A stretch of 64,000 nt of DNA. Source: Muribaculaceae bacterium (lineage in GTDB: Bacteria > Bacteroidota > Bacteroidia > Bacteroidales > Muribaculaceae). The number at the start of each line of letters is the position of its first letter. Position 1 is the first letter of the stretch. The translations under genes were made by a program, and so were the position numbers. The stretch covers positions 1,174,846 through 1,238,845 of the forward strand of contig JAMPAK010000001.1 of NCBI GenBank assembly GCA_023667285.1, in the 5' to 3' direction. Below the pieces are notes generated by a model, which worked only from the letters and a program-made list of their open reading frames with translations, was not told where the DNA came from and did no database searches. Positions 52,936 through 60,777 of this stretch are shown piece after piece.

Positions 52936-55170
52936 ATGGTTCAATTTAATGTAAAGCAATCAAATTGGTTATGGCAGGTATTACTGATATTTTCCGCAAT
53001 ATTTGCCCCAAGCCTCTATGTCTCAGCAGAAGATTTGTCATGTGATTATGAAGGTATTCATTTCTCACTTGATACACAAATTCATGAAGCGACAGCTCTC
53101 TCTCTTGTAGATGAAAATGATCCGCGAACGACTCTTGAATTTCCATCACAGATAGAATTTAAGAATGTAAAGTACACGGTAACAGCAATCTATAATTTTG
53201 GTAACGCTAAATATTCCATTGAAACGATAATTTTGCCATCAACAATAAATAATATAGAAAGATCTTTTTTAAATCTATATAAACTTAAAAATATTAATAT
53301 TCCAACATCTGTAACAAGATTATATCGTAATTTTTATAAATGTTACGAACTTGAAAATATAGTAATTCCATCTTCCATAACCTATATTTATGATTCTTTT
53401 GAATATTGTGATAAACTTGAAAGTATAACATTTCCGTCCTCGCTGGATTCAATACAATATTCTTTTAATAATTGTCCTAAAATTAAGAATGCAACTTTCA
53501 CTTCTTCCATATCAAGTATTGACAATAGTTTTCAATATTGCGATGAACTTGAAGAGTTGGTTTTGCCATCCTCAGAAGTATCTATAATTAAGTCTTTTGA
53601 ATATTGTTACAATCTTAAAAAAATATCTTTCCCTACAATAGCATCAAGCATTTCCAAAAGTTTTACAAACTGTAATGAACTTGAGAGTATAGTCCTGCCA
53701 TCAAAAGTTGACAATATTGATAACTCCTTCAGTAATTGTGAAAAACTTAAGAATATAGTTTTTCCAGATAGTTTAAGATCTATTACAGGGGAGACATTCA
53801 GCTATAACCCAAGCCTTGAAAGCATCAATATTTCATCGCATACGGGCTTCATTGGAGGAAAGGCCTTCAACGGTAACACAAACCTGAAAAGTGTTGTTAT
53901 CGCAGACACAGACACCATTGGAAGCCTTACACAAGACCCTATTAAGTACTCTTGGGGTTATCCTGTTTACGATGGTCCATTTTGTGGTAATCCAGTTCTT
54001 GAGGAGGTTGTTTTCCCTGAGTCACTTACCCTGATAGGCGATAGGGTTTTCGAAGGCTCCAAGCTTAAGACGTTGATTCTTCCTCCTCGCCTCAAAAGAA
54101 TAGGACAGCAGGCATTCTGCCTTCCGAGTCTTGAATCGATAGTCTTCCCGGATTCTTTGGAATATATAGGAAGCGATTCTTTCTGTAATTTAACTATGGA
54201 AACCTTAGTTTTTCCTCCAAATGTGAAAGATCGGGGAAGAGCTATTTTCACCTCCTGCAATGGGCTTAAAACGGTGATTTTTCCAGAAAAATGTGAAAGA
54301 ATTCCTCAAGCCGTTTTCAACCAAAGCAAGACACTCGAGAAGATAGTCTTTCCTAAATCCCTGAAAACCATTGGCCGTCGTGCCTTTCAACGAGATTCAT
54401 CTATCAGGAATCTTGTTTTCCCACCGGCGCTGGAATCTATCGAGCAATCAGCCTTCAGATATAGTCCTCTTGGGCCTATTACCATTCCGGAATCGGTGAA
54501 ATGGATAGGATATCGAGCTTTTCTAGGCTCTCAGATTGGAACTCTGACTATTGAGAGATCAGACAGTACACTATACTTCAAGTCTGAATTTGATTACTAT
54601 GATCCAGAAGCAGGAGGATGGCCAACCAGTCAGTTCACTGATGCCAATGTCTCAAAATTAATACTGGGCAGGCCTATTTTCATTAGTACGTATTATGTTT
54701 GGAATCCATTTGAAACCATCACTTCATTGGTGGTGATGGACGATACAGACCTGGGCGATTTCATGAACTACCCATCATGGCGAGATCCGGATAAACTTCC
54801 TTACGAAATCACTCTTGGATGCAATGTGAAGAATTTCAAAGAGGACTGCACGGACTTGATAAAACTGAAGTCGCTGACCATGATGGATCCGGAGCCTCCG
54901 GTGTGTCCGGTGTTCTCGAAGGAGCAGTTTGACACTCTTCAGGTCTATGTGCCGGAGGAAGGGTTTGAAGCATATCGGACAGCCGAGGGTTGGAAAAACT
55001 TTGTCTGTCTCAAAGCTACCGGCGTTGAGGAGATAGAGTTGCCCATAAGCAATGAGCGTACAGTCGTAGCCCGATTTGACCTGCAGGGCCGCCCCGTGAA
55101 GGAGGGATATGAAGGCATAGTGATAGTTCACTACTCCGACGGTACCGTGCGCAAGGAATTGGCGAGGTGA
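52936..55170 (+). CDS. BspA-like leucine-rich-repeat surface protein
   Basis: A 744-aa exported protein: signal peptide (about 14-32), then LRR_5 repeats of about 22 residues. Units such as 'SFEYCDKLESITFPSSLDSI' recur at least eight times between residues 75 and 290. A second block of longer, more varied repeats ('RIGQQAFCLPSLESIVFPDS') runs to about 560. A C-terminal sorting-like domain ends the chain ('RFDLQGRPVKEGYEGIVIVH'). BspA-type proteins bind host or microbial ligands. The first 900 bases are strongly AT-rich, the centre intermediate and the last 300 bases like the rest of the chromosome, so it looks like a mosaic. Confidence 0.85.
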   Translation: MVQFNVKQSNWLWQVLLIFSAIFAPSLYVSAEDLSCDYEGIHFSLDTQIHEATALSLVDENDPRTTLEFPSQIEFKNVKYTVTAIYNFGNAKYSIETIILPSTINNIERSFLNLYKLKNINIPTSVTRLYRNFYKCYELENIVIPSSITYIYDSFEYCDKLESITFPSSLDSIQYSFNNCPKIKNATFTSSISSIDNSFQYCDELEELVLPSSEVSIIKSFEYCYNLKKISFPTIASSISKSFTNCNELESIVLPSKVDNIDNSFSNCEKLKNIVFPDSLRSITGETFSYNPSLESINISSHTGFIGGKAFNGNTNLKSVVIADTDTIGSLTQDPIKYSWGYPVYDGPFCGNPVLEEVVFPESLTLIGDRVFEGSKLKTLILPPRLKRIGQQAFCLPSLESIVFPDSLEYIGSDSFCNLTMETLVFPPNVKDRGRAIFTSCNGLKTVIFPEKCERIPQAVFNQSKTLEKIVFPKSLKTIGRRAFQRDSSIRNLVFPPALESIEQSAFRYSPLGPITIPESVKWIGYRAFLGSQIGTLTIERSDSTLYFKSEFDYYDPEAGGWPTSQFTDANVSKLILGRPIFISTYYVWNPFETITSLVVMDDTDLGDFMNYPSWRDPDKLPYEITLGCNVKNFKEDCTDLIKLKSLTMMDPEPPVCPVFSKEQFDTLQVYVPEEGFEAYRTAEGWKNFVCLKATGVEEIELPISNERTVVARFDLQGRPVKEGYEGIVIVHYSDGTVRKELAR

Positions 55171-55189
55171 TGTGAGCGGCAGCAGGAAA

Positions 55190-55243
55190 GAATATAGAAA
55201 TGGGAATTGAGAGTTGAGACTCTCAATTCCCATTTCTATATTC
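55190..55243. terminator. Long perfect hairpin between convergent genes
   Basis: Perfect 25-base arms (55190-55214 and 55219-55243) with a 4-base loop between the LRR gene and the VOR operon. It is unusually long for an intrinsic terminator and lacks a strong T-run. It may be a small mobile or extragenic palindromic element that also blocks transcription. Confidence 0.85.
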
Positions 55244-55268
55244 TCGAATATCGGCTCTCGGGGCTGAG

Positions 55269-55799
55269 TCAGAGTTCCATTCCCTTGAGGATGGCGTCGC
55301 GGTTGAGGGGGAGGAGGTGATGGTGGCGCTCAGGCAGGGTCTTCTTGAGGCCGCGCATGACAGCGTCGACGCTCACCACGCTTCGTGCCTTGAGGAGTGC
55401 TCCGAGGAGCACCATGTTGTAGACCTTGGCTGAGGGGAGGGAGAGTGTGGCCTCCATGGCCTGGACGGGGATGACGTTGATGTCCGTGCGAGTGGGGGCA
55501 TGGTGGATGCTGTAAGGGTCGTAGATGAGTGTCCCTCCGGGCTTCACTTTCGGCTCAAACTTGTCGAGACTCTGCTGGTTGAGGATGACGGCAGTGTCAT
55601 AGGTGTTGAGGACGGGGCTTGAGATGGGGGCGTCAGAGAGAATGACTGTGACGTTGGCGGTGCCACCACGCTGCTCGGGGCCATAGGCAGGCATCCATGT
55701 CACCTCGAGGTTGTCCATGAGGCCGGCATATGCGAGGATCTTGCCCATTGAGAGGACTCCTTGTCCGCCGAATCCGGCTATGATGATTTCTTCTTTCAT
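55269..55799 (-). CDS. 2-oxoacid:ferredoxin oxidoreductase, gamma subunit
   Basis: A 176-aa gamma (Pyr_redox-like) subunit, 'IIAGFGGQGVLSMGKILAYA' at the N-terminus and 'PAYGPEQRGGTANVTVI' further on. It completes the four-gene set for CoA-dependent oxidative decarboxylation of branched-chain or 2-oxoglutarate-type keto acids with ferredoxin as acceptor. It overlaps the TPP subunit stop by four bases and is the last gene of the operon. Confidence 0.92.
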   Translation of the reverse strand: MKEEIIIAGFGGQGVLSMGKILAYAGLMDNLEVTWMPAYGPEQRGGTANVTVILSDAPISSPVLNTYDTAVILNQQSLDKFEPKVKPGGTLIYDPYSIHHAPTRTDINVIPVQAMEATLSLPSAKVYNMVLLGALLKARSVVSVDAVMRGLKKTLPERHHHLLPLNRDAILKGMEL

Positions 55800-56563
55800 T
55801 TTACGGTATTTTTGATATCACCGGGAGGATAAGCAGCAAACATGTGTTCCTCCATCCATTTATTGGCTTTCTCAGGGGTCATCTTCCATCCGGATGCACA
55901 TGTGCCTACAATCTCGACACAGGATGTGCCCAGCCCTTTCATTGAGTTCTCGAAGGCCTGGCGGATGGCTTTCTTGGCCTTGCGGACGGCGGCGGCTGTG
56001 TGGACGCTCTGGCGTGTGACATAGCATGTCCCTGGGAGTCCGGCGAGTATGGCGGTCATGTTGACGGGATAGCCGTTGAGGTCTACACGCCGGCCATAGG
56101 GGGTTGTGGCTGTCACCATCCCCTCGAGGGTGGTGGGGGCCATCTGTCCGCCGGTCATGCCATAGATGCCGTTGTTGATGAAGATGATGGCGATGTTCTC
56201 GCCACGGTTTGCGGCATGGATTGTCTCGGCGGTGCCGATAGCGGCGAGGTCACCGTCGCCCTGGTATGTGAAGACCATGCGCGAGGGGTTGAGCCTCTTG
56301 ACGGCGGTGGCGATGGCCGGGGCGCGGCCGTGAGGGGCCTCGATCCAGTCGACGTCGATATAATTGTAGGCGAACACGGCGCAGCCTACGGGAGCGACAC
56401 CGATGGTTATGTGCTCGGCGCCCATCTCTTCGATGACTTCGGCTACAAGTTTGTGGACAACACCGTGAGAGCAACCCGGGCAATAGTGCATGGTGTTGTC
56501 GTTGAGCAGACGTGGCTTGGTGGCCACGACGTTGCACGGCTGTTTTATCTGGTCTGGTGTCAT
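55796..56563 (-). CDS. 2-oxoacid:ferredoxin oxidoreductase, TPP-binding beta subunit
   Basis: A 255-aa subunit that binds thiamine pyrophosphate and an iron-sulfur cluster. 'MHYCPGCSHGVVHKLVAE' carries the conserved cysteines. The TPP motif is 'GDGDLAAIGTAETIHAANRG' followed by 'NGIYGMTGGQ'. It overlaps both neighbours by four bases (ATGA), so the three large subunits are translated in step. Confidence 0.93.
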   Translation of the reverse strand: MTPDQIKQPCNVVATKPRLLNDNTMHYCPGCSHGVVHKLVAEVIEEMGAEHITIGVAPVGCAVFAYNYIDVDWIEAPHGRAPAIATAVKRLNPSRMVFTYQGDGDLAAIGTAETIHAANRGENIAIIFINNGIYGMTGGQMAPTTLEGMVTATTPYGRRVDLNGYPVNMTAILAGLPGTCYVTRQSVHTAAAVRKAKKAIRQAFENSMKGLGTSCVEIVGTCASGWKMTPEKANKWMEEHMFAAYPPGDIKNTVK

Positions 56564-57645
56564 TTTATATCAAAATTATCTTTGAGGGCAGTGAGCACCT
56601 CGTCGGGGTCCATGACTATGCCGCCCATTCGACCGAAGTGGCGGACCGGAATCTTCTCATCAAGGCTTAGGCGCACATCCTCAATCATCTGGCCGGCGTT
56701 GAGCTCGACCACGAGGATTCCCTTGACCTGACGGCTCAGGCGTGCCACCTCGGCAGCGGGGAAGGGCCAGAGTGTGATGGGGCGGAGGAGTCCGACCTTG
56801 ATGCCCTGCTCGCGTGCCTCCTCCATGGCTTTTTGGCATATGCGGGCGACGGAGCCGAAGGCTACGATGAGATATTCGGCATCGTCGGTGCAGTGCTCGG
56901 CAAAGCGCACCTCGTTGTCGGCTATCTGCCTGTAGGTCTCTTGGAGGCGGAGGTTGTTCTTCTCCATGAGCGCGGGGTCGAGCTCGAGGGTGGTCTGCAC
57001 GTTGGGTCGACGGGTGGGTGGACATCCGCGGACGGCCCAGGGACACTGGAGGGCTATCTCCTCGTCGGTGCGGCGGGGACGCATGGGTGGGAGGACCACT
57101 TTCTCCATCATCTGACCCACGACGCCGTCGGCGAGCATCATGACGGGATTGCGATATTTGAAGGCCAGGTCGAATCCAAGGCCCACAAAGTCGGCCATCT
57201 CCTGGACTGTGGCGGGGGAGAGGACTATTAGATGATAGTCACCGTGGCCTCCGCCTTTGGTGGCCTGGAAATAGTCTGCCTGAGAGGGCTGAATGGTGCC
57301 GAGGCCGGGGCCTCCGCGCATACAGTTGACAATCAGGGCGGGGAGCTCGCCGGCGGCAATGTATGAGATGCCCTCCTGCTTTAGGCTTATGCCGGGGCTC
57401 GACGAGGAGGTCATGCAGGCTTTGCCGGTGGCGGCGCCTCCGTAGACCATGTTTATAGCGGCGATCTCGCTCTCAGCCTGGAGGACGGTCATGCCGGTGG
57501 TCTCCCACGGCATCAACTCCTCGAGGGTCTCGAGAATCTCGCTCTGGGGTGTGATGGGATAGCCGAAATAGCCATCCACACCATATCGGATTGCGGCATG
57601 GGCAACAGCCTCATTGCCTTTCATCAGTCTGACTTCTTCTTCCAT
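56560..57645 (-). CDS. vorB: 2-oxoacid:ferredoxin oxidoreductase, alpha subunit (VorB type)
   Basis: A 361-aa alpha subunit with 'LMKGNEAVAHAAIRYGVDGY' at the N-terminus, 'GYPITPQSEI', and 'MTSSSSPGISLKQEGISY'. The set matches 3-methyl-2-oxobutanoate (VOR) or 2-oxoglutarate (KOR) oxidoreductases, which are similar enough that substrate is inferred. It is used in amino-acid fermentation or in reductive carboxylation. It follows the ferredoxin gene by 18 bases. Confidence 0.92.
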   Translation of the reverse strand: MEEEVRLMKGNEAVAHAAIRYGVDGYFGYPITPQSEILETLEELMPWETTGMTVLQAESEIAAINMVYGGAATGKACMTSSSSPGISLKQEGISYIAAGELPALIVNCMRGGPGLGTIQPSQADYFQATKGGGHGDYHLIVLSPATVQEMADFVGLGFDLAFKYRNPVMMLADGVVGQMMEKVVLPPMRPRRTDEEIALQCPWAVRGCPPTRRPNVQTTLELDPALMEKNNLRLQETYRQIADNEVRFAEHCTDDAEYLIVAFGSVARICQKAMEEAREQGIKVGLLRPITLWPFPAAEVARLSRQVKGILVVELNAGQMIEDVRLSLDEKIPVRHFGRMGGIVMDPDEVLTALKDNFDIK

Positions 57646-57663
57646 AGATTGAGAGGGAGGGGG

Positions 57664-57894
57664 TTATTTTTCAACTACTCGATAGACTGTAATACACCCG
57701 TCGGGGCACACCGTGGCACAAGCTGCACAACCTATGCAGGCCTCAGGGGCGACATCTGTGGCATAGTGGTAGCCGCGGTCGTTTACATCCTTGGCCTCGA
57801 GTGCGAGCACCGAACAGGGACACGCTACAACACAGAGGTCACACCCCTTGCAACGTTCGCGGTCAATGTCGACTGCTCCGGATATTTTTGCCAT
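57664..57894 (-). CDS. Ferredoxin subunit with two 4Fe-4S clusters
   Basis: A 76-aa dicluster ferredoxin, delta subunit of the complex. Two CX2CX2CX3C motifs are complete (Cys15/18/21/25 and Cys53/56/59/63). It is the first gene of the operon and would pass electrons from the TPP subunit to free ferredoxin or flavodoxin. Confidence 0.93.
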   Translation of the reverse strand: MAKISGAVDIDRERCKGCDLCVVACPCSVLALEAKDVNDRGYHYATDVAPEACIGCAACATVCPDGCITVYRVVEK

Positions 57895-57937
57895 ATTATT
57901 TAGTGATAATGATTTGAGATGAGAATGTTATTTTTCA

Positions 57938-57967
57938 CAAAGTTAATGAAAATTCCATATTCTCCAA
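57938..57967 (-). promoter_or_regulatory. Promoter of the VOR operon
   Basis: Minus strand: TTG at 57965-57967 and TAACTTTG at 57938-57945, spacer 19 bases. The leader to the ferredoxin ATG at 57894 is about 38 bases. Confidence 0.72.
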
Positions 57968-58029
57968 TATGATTACAGGATTTTAACCATTTGCACAAAT
58001 ACGGGTGGATTGAGAAACCCGGGGGATGG

Positions 58030-58683
58030 CTATTTGGAGAAGATAAATATCTTTTTGTCTAGGTTTGAGTTCTCAACGTGGACTCTGACCCCCTGTGAGG
58101 CCTGATCCCATACGGTGGAGATGTCGTAAGATGCATAATAGCTGCGGTCGAATGTGCCGGTGACACCTTCGGGGAGCTCGTGGACCAGATAAAGGTCGGG
58201 CATGGGGTCGAGTGTTGTCGCCGGGTCGAGGGCGAGCCAGAATCGACGCGGCTCTGCGGAGTATGGGAGCCTGACATGGAAGTTGAGATAGGGGCCTGTG
58301 CGCCAGATGCTGTAGACATAGACGGGGGAGGCATCCCATCTCTCATCCTCTTCCAAGAGGTTGACGGCGCCGGTGTTGATGGATGCCAACCCAAGGAGGT
58401 TGATGGAGCCTGAGGTGTATGGGAGGTTGGAGGGGATGGTGTATTGTATGAGCATCCTGTCTCCGGCCTTGTATTTCTCGTCGAGTGGTCTGTCGACGGT
58501 GAGCTGAGCCTCGGGGGAGTCGCCATCGCGGCGGACGGTGAAGAGCGCTCCTCCCCAGGGGTTGTTGTTGCCCTGGAAGGTGGCTATGTCAGTGAAACTC
58601 ATGAGAACCTCGCCGTCTACGCCGTCAGGGCGGCATGAACAGAGGGCAAGAAGCGCCAGGAGGAGTGGAAGGAGATGTCTCAT
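58030..58683 (-). CDS. NigD-like lipoprotein
   Basis: A 217-aa predicted lipoprotein ('[14 protein letters not shown]'). The body has '[20 protein letters not shown]' and an OB-like beta segment with '[17 protein letters not shown]', as in NigD-like proteins of Bacteroidales. NigD proteins are immunity-like partners in some loci, but most family members have no known function. The start overlaps the lolD stop by four bases (ATGA), so it is made together with that ATPase. Confidence 0.78.
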   Translation of the reverse strand: MRHLLPLLLALLALCSCRPDGVDGEVLMSFTDIATFQGNNNPWGGALFTVRRDGDSPEAQLTVDRPLDEKYKAGDRMLIQYTIPSNLPYTSGSINLLGLASINTGAVNLLEEDERWDASPVYVYSIWRTGPYLNFHVRLPYSAEPRRFWLALDPATTLDPMPDLYLVHELPEGVTGTFDRSYYASYDISTVWDQASQGVRVHVENSNLDKKIFIFSK

Positions 58684-59333
58684 GATATGATGCGGCCATC
58701 CTGCATATGGATGACTCTGTCTGATGTCAGGGCCAGGGATTCGTCGTGAGTGACGATGACAAATGTCTTGCCGGTCTTGACTCTGAGGTCGAAGAAGAGT
58801 GAGTAGAGTTCCTCACGGTTGTGGGAGTCGAGACTTCCTGAGGGCTCGTCGGCGAGAATCACGGAGGGGTCGTTGATCAAAGCGCGGGCCACGGCAGCCC
58901 TTTGGCGCTCGCCGCCTGAGAGCTCAGCCGGACGGTGGCTGAGCCTTGAGGCGAGCCCGAGGTCTCTGAGCAGTGTGGCAGCGCGCTCCATGGCCCGGCT
59001 GTGTGAAACTCCGGCTATCATGGCCGGGAGGGCCACATTCTCAGTCAGAGTGAACTCGGGGAGCAACTGGTGGAACTGGAATACGAATCCTATGTTGCGG
59101 TTGCGGAAGGCGGCGAGGGGTCTCTCCTTCATCCCGATGATGTCGACGCCGTCATACAGCACATGGCCTGAGTCAGGCGCATCGAGGGAGCCGATGATCT
59201 GGAGCAGCGTGGTCTTGCCGGCCCCGCTGGGGCCCACGATGGAGAGAAACTCACCGTCGGCGACGGTGAGGCTCACATCGTCGAGCACCCTGAGGGAGTC
59301 GTAGCTCTTGGAGATGTTCCTGACCTCAATCAT
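58680..59333 (-). CDS. lolD: LolD-type ABC transporter ATP-binding protein
   Basis: A 217-aa ATPase of the MacB/LolD group from the ATG at 59333; the ORF could extend 38 codons into pfkA but that part is Ser/Thr-rich and not conserved. Walker A is 'GPSGAGKTT' (34-42), the signature '[15 protein letters not shown]' and Walker B '[12 protein letters not shown]'. LolD drives lipoprotein release to LolA. No LolC/E permease gene is adjacent. It lies 7 bases after pfkA. Confidence 0.88.
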   Translation of the reverse strand: MIEVRNISKSYDSLRVLDDVSLTVADGEFLSIVGPSGAGKTTLLQIIGSLDAPDSGHVLYDGVDIIGMKERPLAAFRNRNIGFVFQFHQLLPEFTLTENVALPAMIAGVSHSRAMERAATLLRDLGLASRLSHRPAELSGGERQRAAVARALINDPSVILADEPSGSLDSHNREELYSLFFDLRVKTGKTFVIVTHDESLALTSDRVIHMQDGRIIS

Positions 59334-59340
59334 TAGTGGT

Positions 59341-60321
59341 TTAGATAGAGAGTCTTCTGAGGGTGTCGATGAGGTCTCGGCGGATGGGCTTGTCGTTCTT
59401 GATGGCCTTTGAGAAAGGTACGTAGACAATCTCGTCGTTGCGGACACCCATCATGACGTTGCGCTGGTCCTCGACGAGGGCGTCGATGGCAGCGGAGCCG
59501 AGACGCGAGGCGAGGATGCGGTCGAAGGCTGTGGGTGATCCGCCACGCTGGAGGTGACCGAGGATGGAGACGCGCACGTCATAGCCTGGATATTCTGTCT
59601 TGACACGCTCGGCCAGCCCCATAGCTCCGCCGGTGACGGGGCTCTCTGCCACAAGCACGATTGATGAGTTTTTGCTCTTGCGGAAACCGTGTTCGATAAG
59701 TTCGGCCAACTGGTCGACTTCGGTGGAGATCTCGGGGATGATGGCGGCCTCTGCGCCTGAGGCGATGGCGCCGTTGAGGGCCAGGAAGCCGGCGTCTCGG
59801 CCCATCACCTCGATGAAGAAGAGGCGTTCGTGGCTCGTGGCGGTGTCGCGGATTTTGTCGACACACTCCATGATGGTGTTGAGGGCAGTGTCATAGCCGA
59901 TTGTGGAGTCGGTGCCATAGAGGTCGTTGTCGATTGTGCCGGGAAGTCCGATGATGGGGATATTGAATTCGTTGGCAAAGATCCTGGCGCCTGTGAGCGA
60001 TCCGTCGCCGCCTATCACCACGAGGGCGTCGATTTCATGGCGCTTCAGGTTGTCGTAAGCGAGCTGGCGCCCCTCGGGAGTTGTGAACTCCTTGCAACGT
60101 GCTGTCTTGAGGATTGTGCCGCCGGCCTGGATGATGTTTGAGACATTCTGGGTCTTGAACTCGACAATCTCATCGGTGATGAGTCCGCGATATCCCCTAT
60201 ATATACCCTTTACCCTGAGGCCGCTGTAGATGGCTGAACGGGTGACGGCACGGATGGCCGCATTCATTCCGGGGGCGTCACCTCCCGAGGTGAGGATGCC
60301 CACACATTTGATCTGTGACAT
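59341..60321 (-). CDS. pfkA: ATP-dependent 6-phosphofructokinase
   Basis: Glycolytic enzyme phosphorylating fructose 6-phosphate, 326 aa. ATP-binding '[15 protein letters not shown]' (about 11-25), '[11 protein letters not shown]' and the catalytic '[20 protein letters not shown]' are intact; the Gly after GGDG points to ATP over PPi as donor. It heads the operon with lolD and the NigD-like gene. A minus-strand -7 box (CAAATGTA, 60350-60357) lies 29 bases upstream. Confidence 0.95.
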   Translation of the reverse strand: MSQIKCVGILTSGGDAPGMNAAIRAVTRSAIYSGLRVKGIYRGYRGLITDEIVEFKTQNVSNIIQAGGTILKTARCKEFTTPEGRQLAYDNLKRHEIDALVVIGGDGSLTGARIFANEFNIPIIGLPGTIDNDLYGTDSTIGYDTALNTIMECVDKIRDTATSHERLFFIEVMGRDAGFLALNGAIASGAEAAIIPEISTEVDQLAELIEHGFRKSKNSSIVLVAESPVTGGAMGLAERVKTEYPGYDVRVSILGHLQRGGSPTAFDRILASRLGSAAIDALVEDQRNVMMGVRNDEIVYVPFSKAIKNDKPIRRDLIDTLRRLSI

Positions 60322-60498
60322 AAATGTGGTGTCTTTTTTTATTCCACCACAAATGTAATGAAAAAAATTTGGAATTGTGAATCGGGGATAGGTATTTTTT
60401 CACAATGCAGGGATTACGGGCACAAAATGGGAGGGAAGCGGCGAACCGGGTAATTGATTCTTATTAGCTAAAATAGTTAAATTAACCATGGTGCATGA

Positions 60499-60548
60499 TA
60501 ATTTTGCAGGAAAGTGTGATGATAAACAATAAAAAATGTTTATATTTG
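60499..60548 (+). promoter_or_regulatory. Two tandem -7 boxes upstream of the zinc-ribbon/SPFH locus
   Basis: TAATTTTG (60499-60506) and TATATTTG (60541-60548) both match the -7 consensus, but neither has a TTG at the right distance. Transcription from the second would give a leader of about 40-45 bases to the ATG at 60597. The rest of the 60322-60596 gap shows only AT-rich sequence. Confidence 0.45.
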
Positions 60549-60596
60549 CAGTAATTTCATGAAATATAGTTTCTTAGACCATTCTTGACACACTCC

Positions 60597-60752
60597 ATGG
60601 ACTTGATTTGTAAATACTGTAACTCACCACTGGATGCCGGGATGAAGTTCTGTGTGCATTGCGGGAAGAAAGTAGAGCCCGCTGCAGCAGCACGCCATTC
60701 CAGGTCTTTCAATTCGACTGATAATCAAGGTATTACCCCCCCCCGATTATAA
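60597..60752 (+). CDS. Zinc-ribbon ORF, probable detached N-terminus of the SPFH protein
   Basis: A 51-codon ORF beginning 'MDLICKYCNSPLDAGMKFC', a clean CX2C-X10-CX2C zinc ribbon (Cys5, Cys8, Cys19, Cys22). A linker follows and it stops just after a run of nine C. Removing a single C (or adding two) lets translation pass through 'ITPP' into 'DYKNENDGIAV' and on into the 774-aa ORF, with no stop between. The full chain would then be 834 aa with zinc ribbons at both ends. As given, the reading is out of frame. It could be a real short protein, a phase-off state or a sequencing error in the C-run. Confidence 0.7.
   Translation: MDLICKYCNSPLDAGMKFCVHCGKKVEPAAAARHSRSFNSTDNQGITPPRL
60736..60744 (+). 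repeat. C9 tract at the ORF junction
   Basis: Nine consecutive C at the exact point where the zinc-ribbon ORF and the SPFH ORF switch frame. Polymerase or ribosome slippage here would switch between a 51-aa and an 834-aa product. Confidence 0.95.
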
Positions 60753-60777
60753 AAATGAGAATGACGGTATAGCCGTC

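Noticed and set aside
56000..56731. 243-aa plus-strand ORF
   Set aside because: Antisense to the VOR alpha and beta genes; shadow.
58030..59447. Bacteriocin/immunity locus suggested by the NigD-like gene
   Set aside because: No NigC-like or peptide-precursor gene is nearby and the operon also contains pfkA and lolD.
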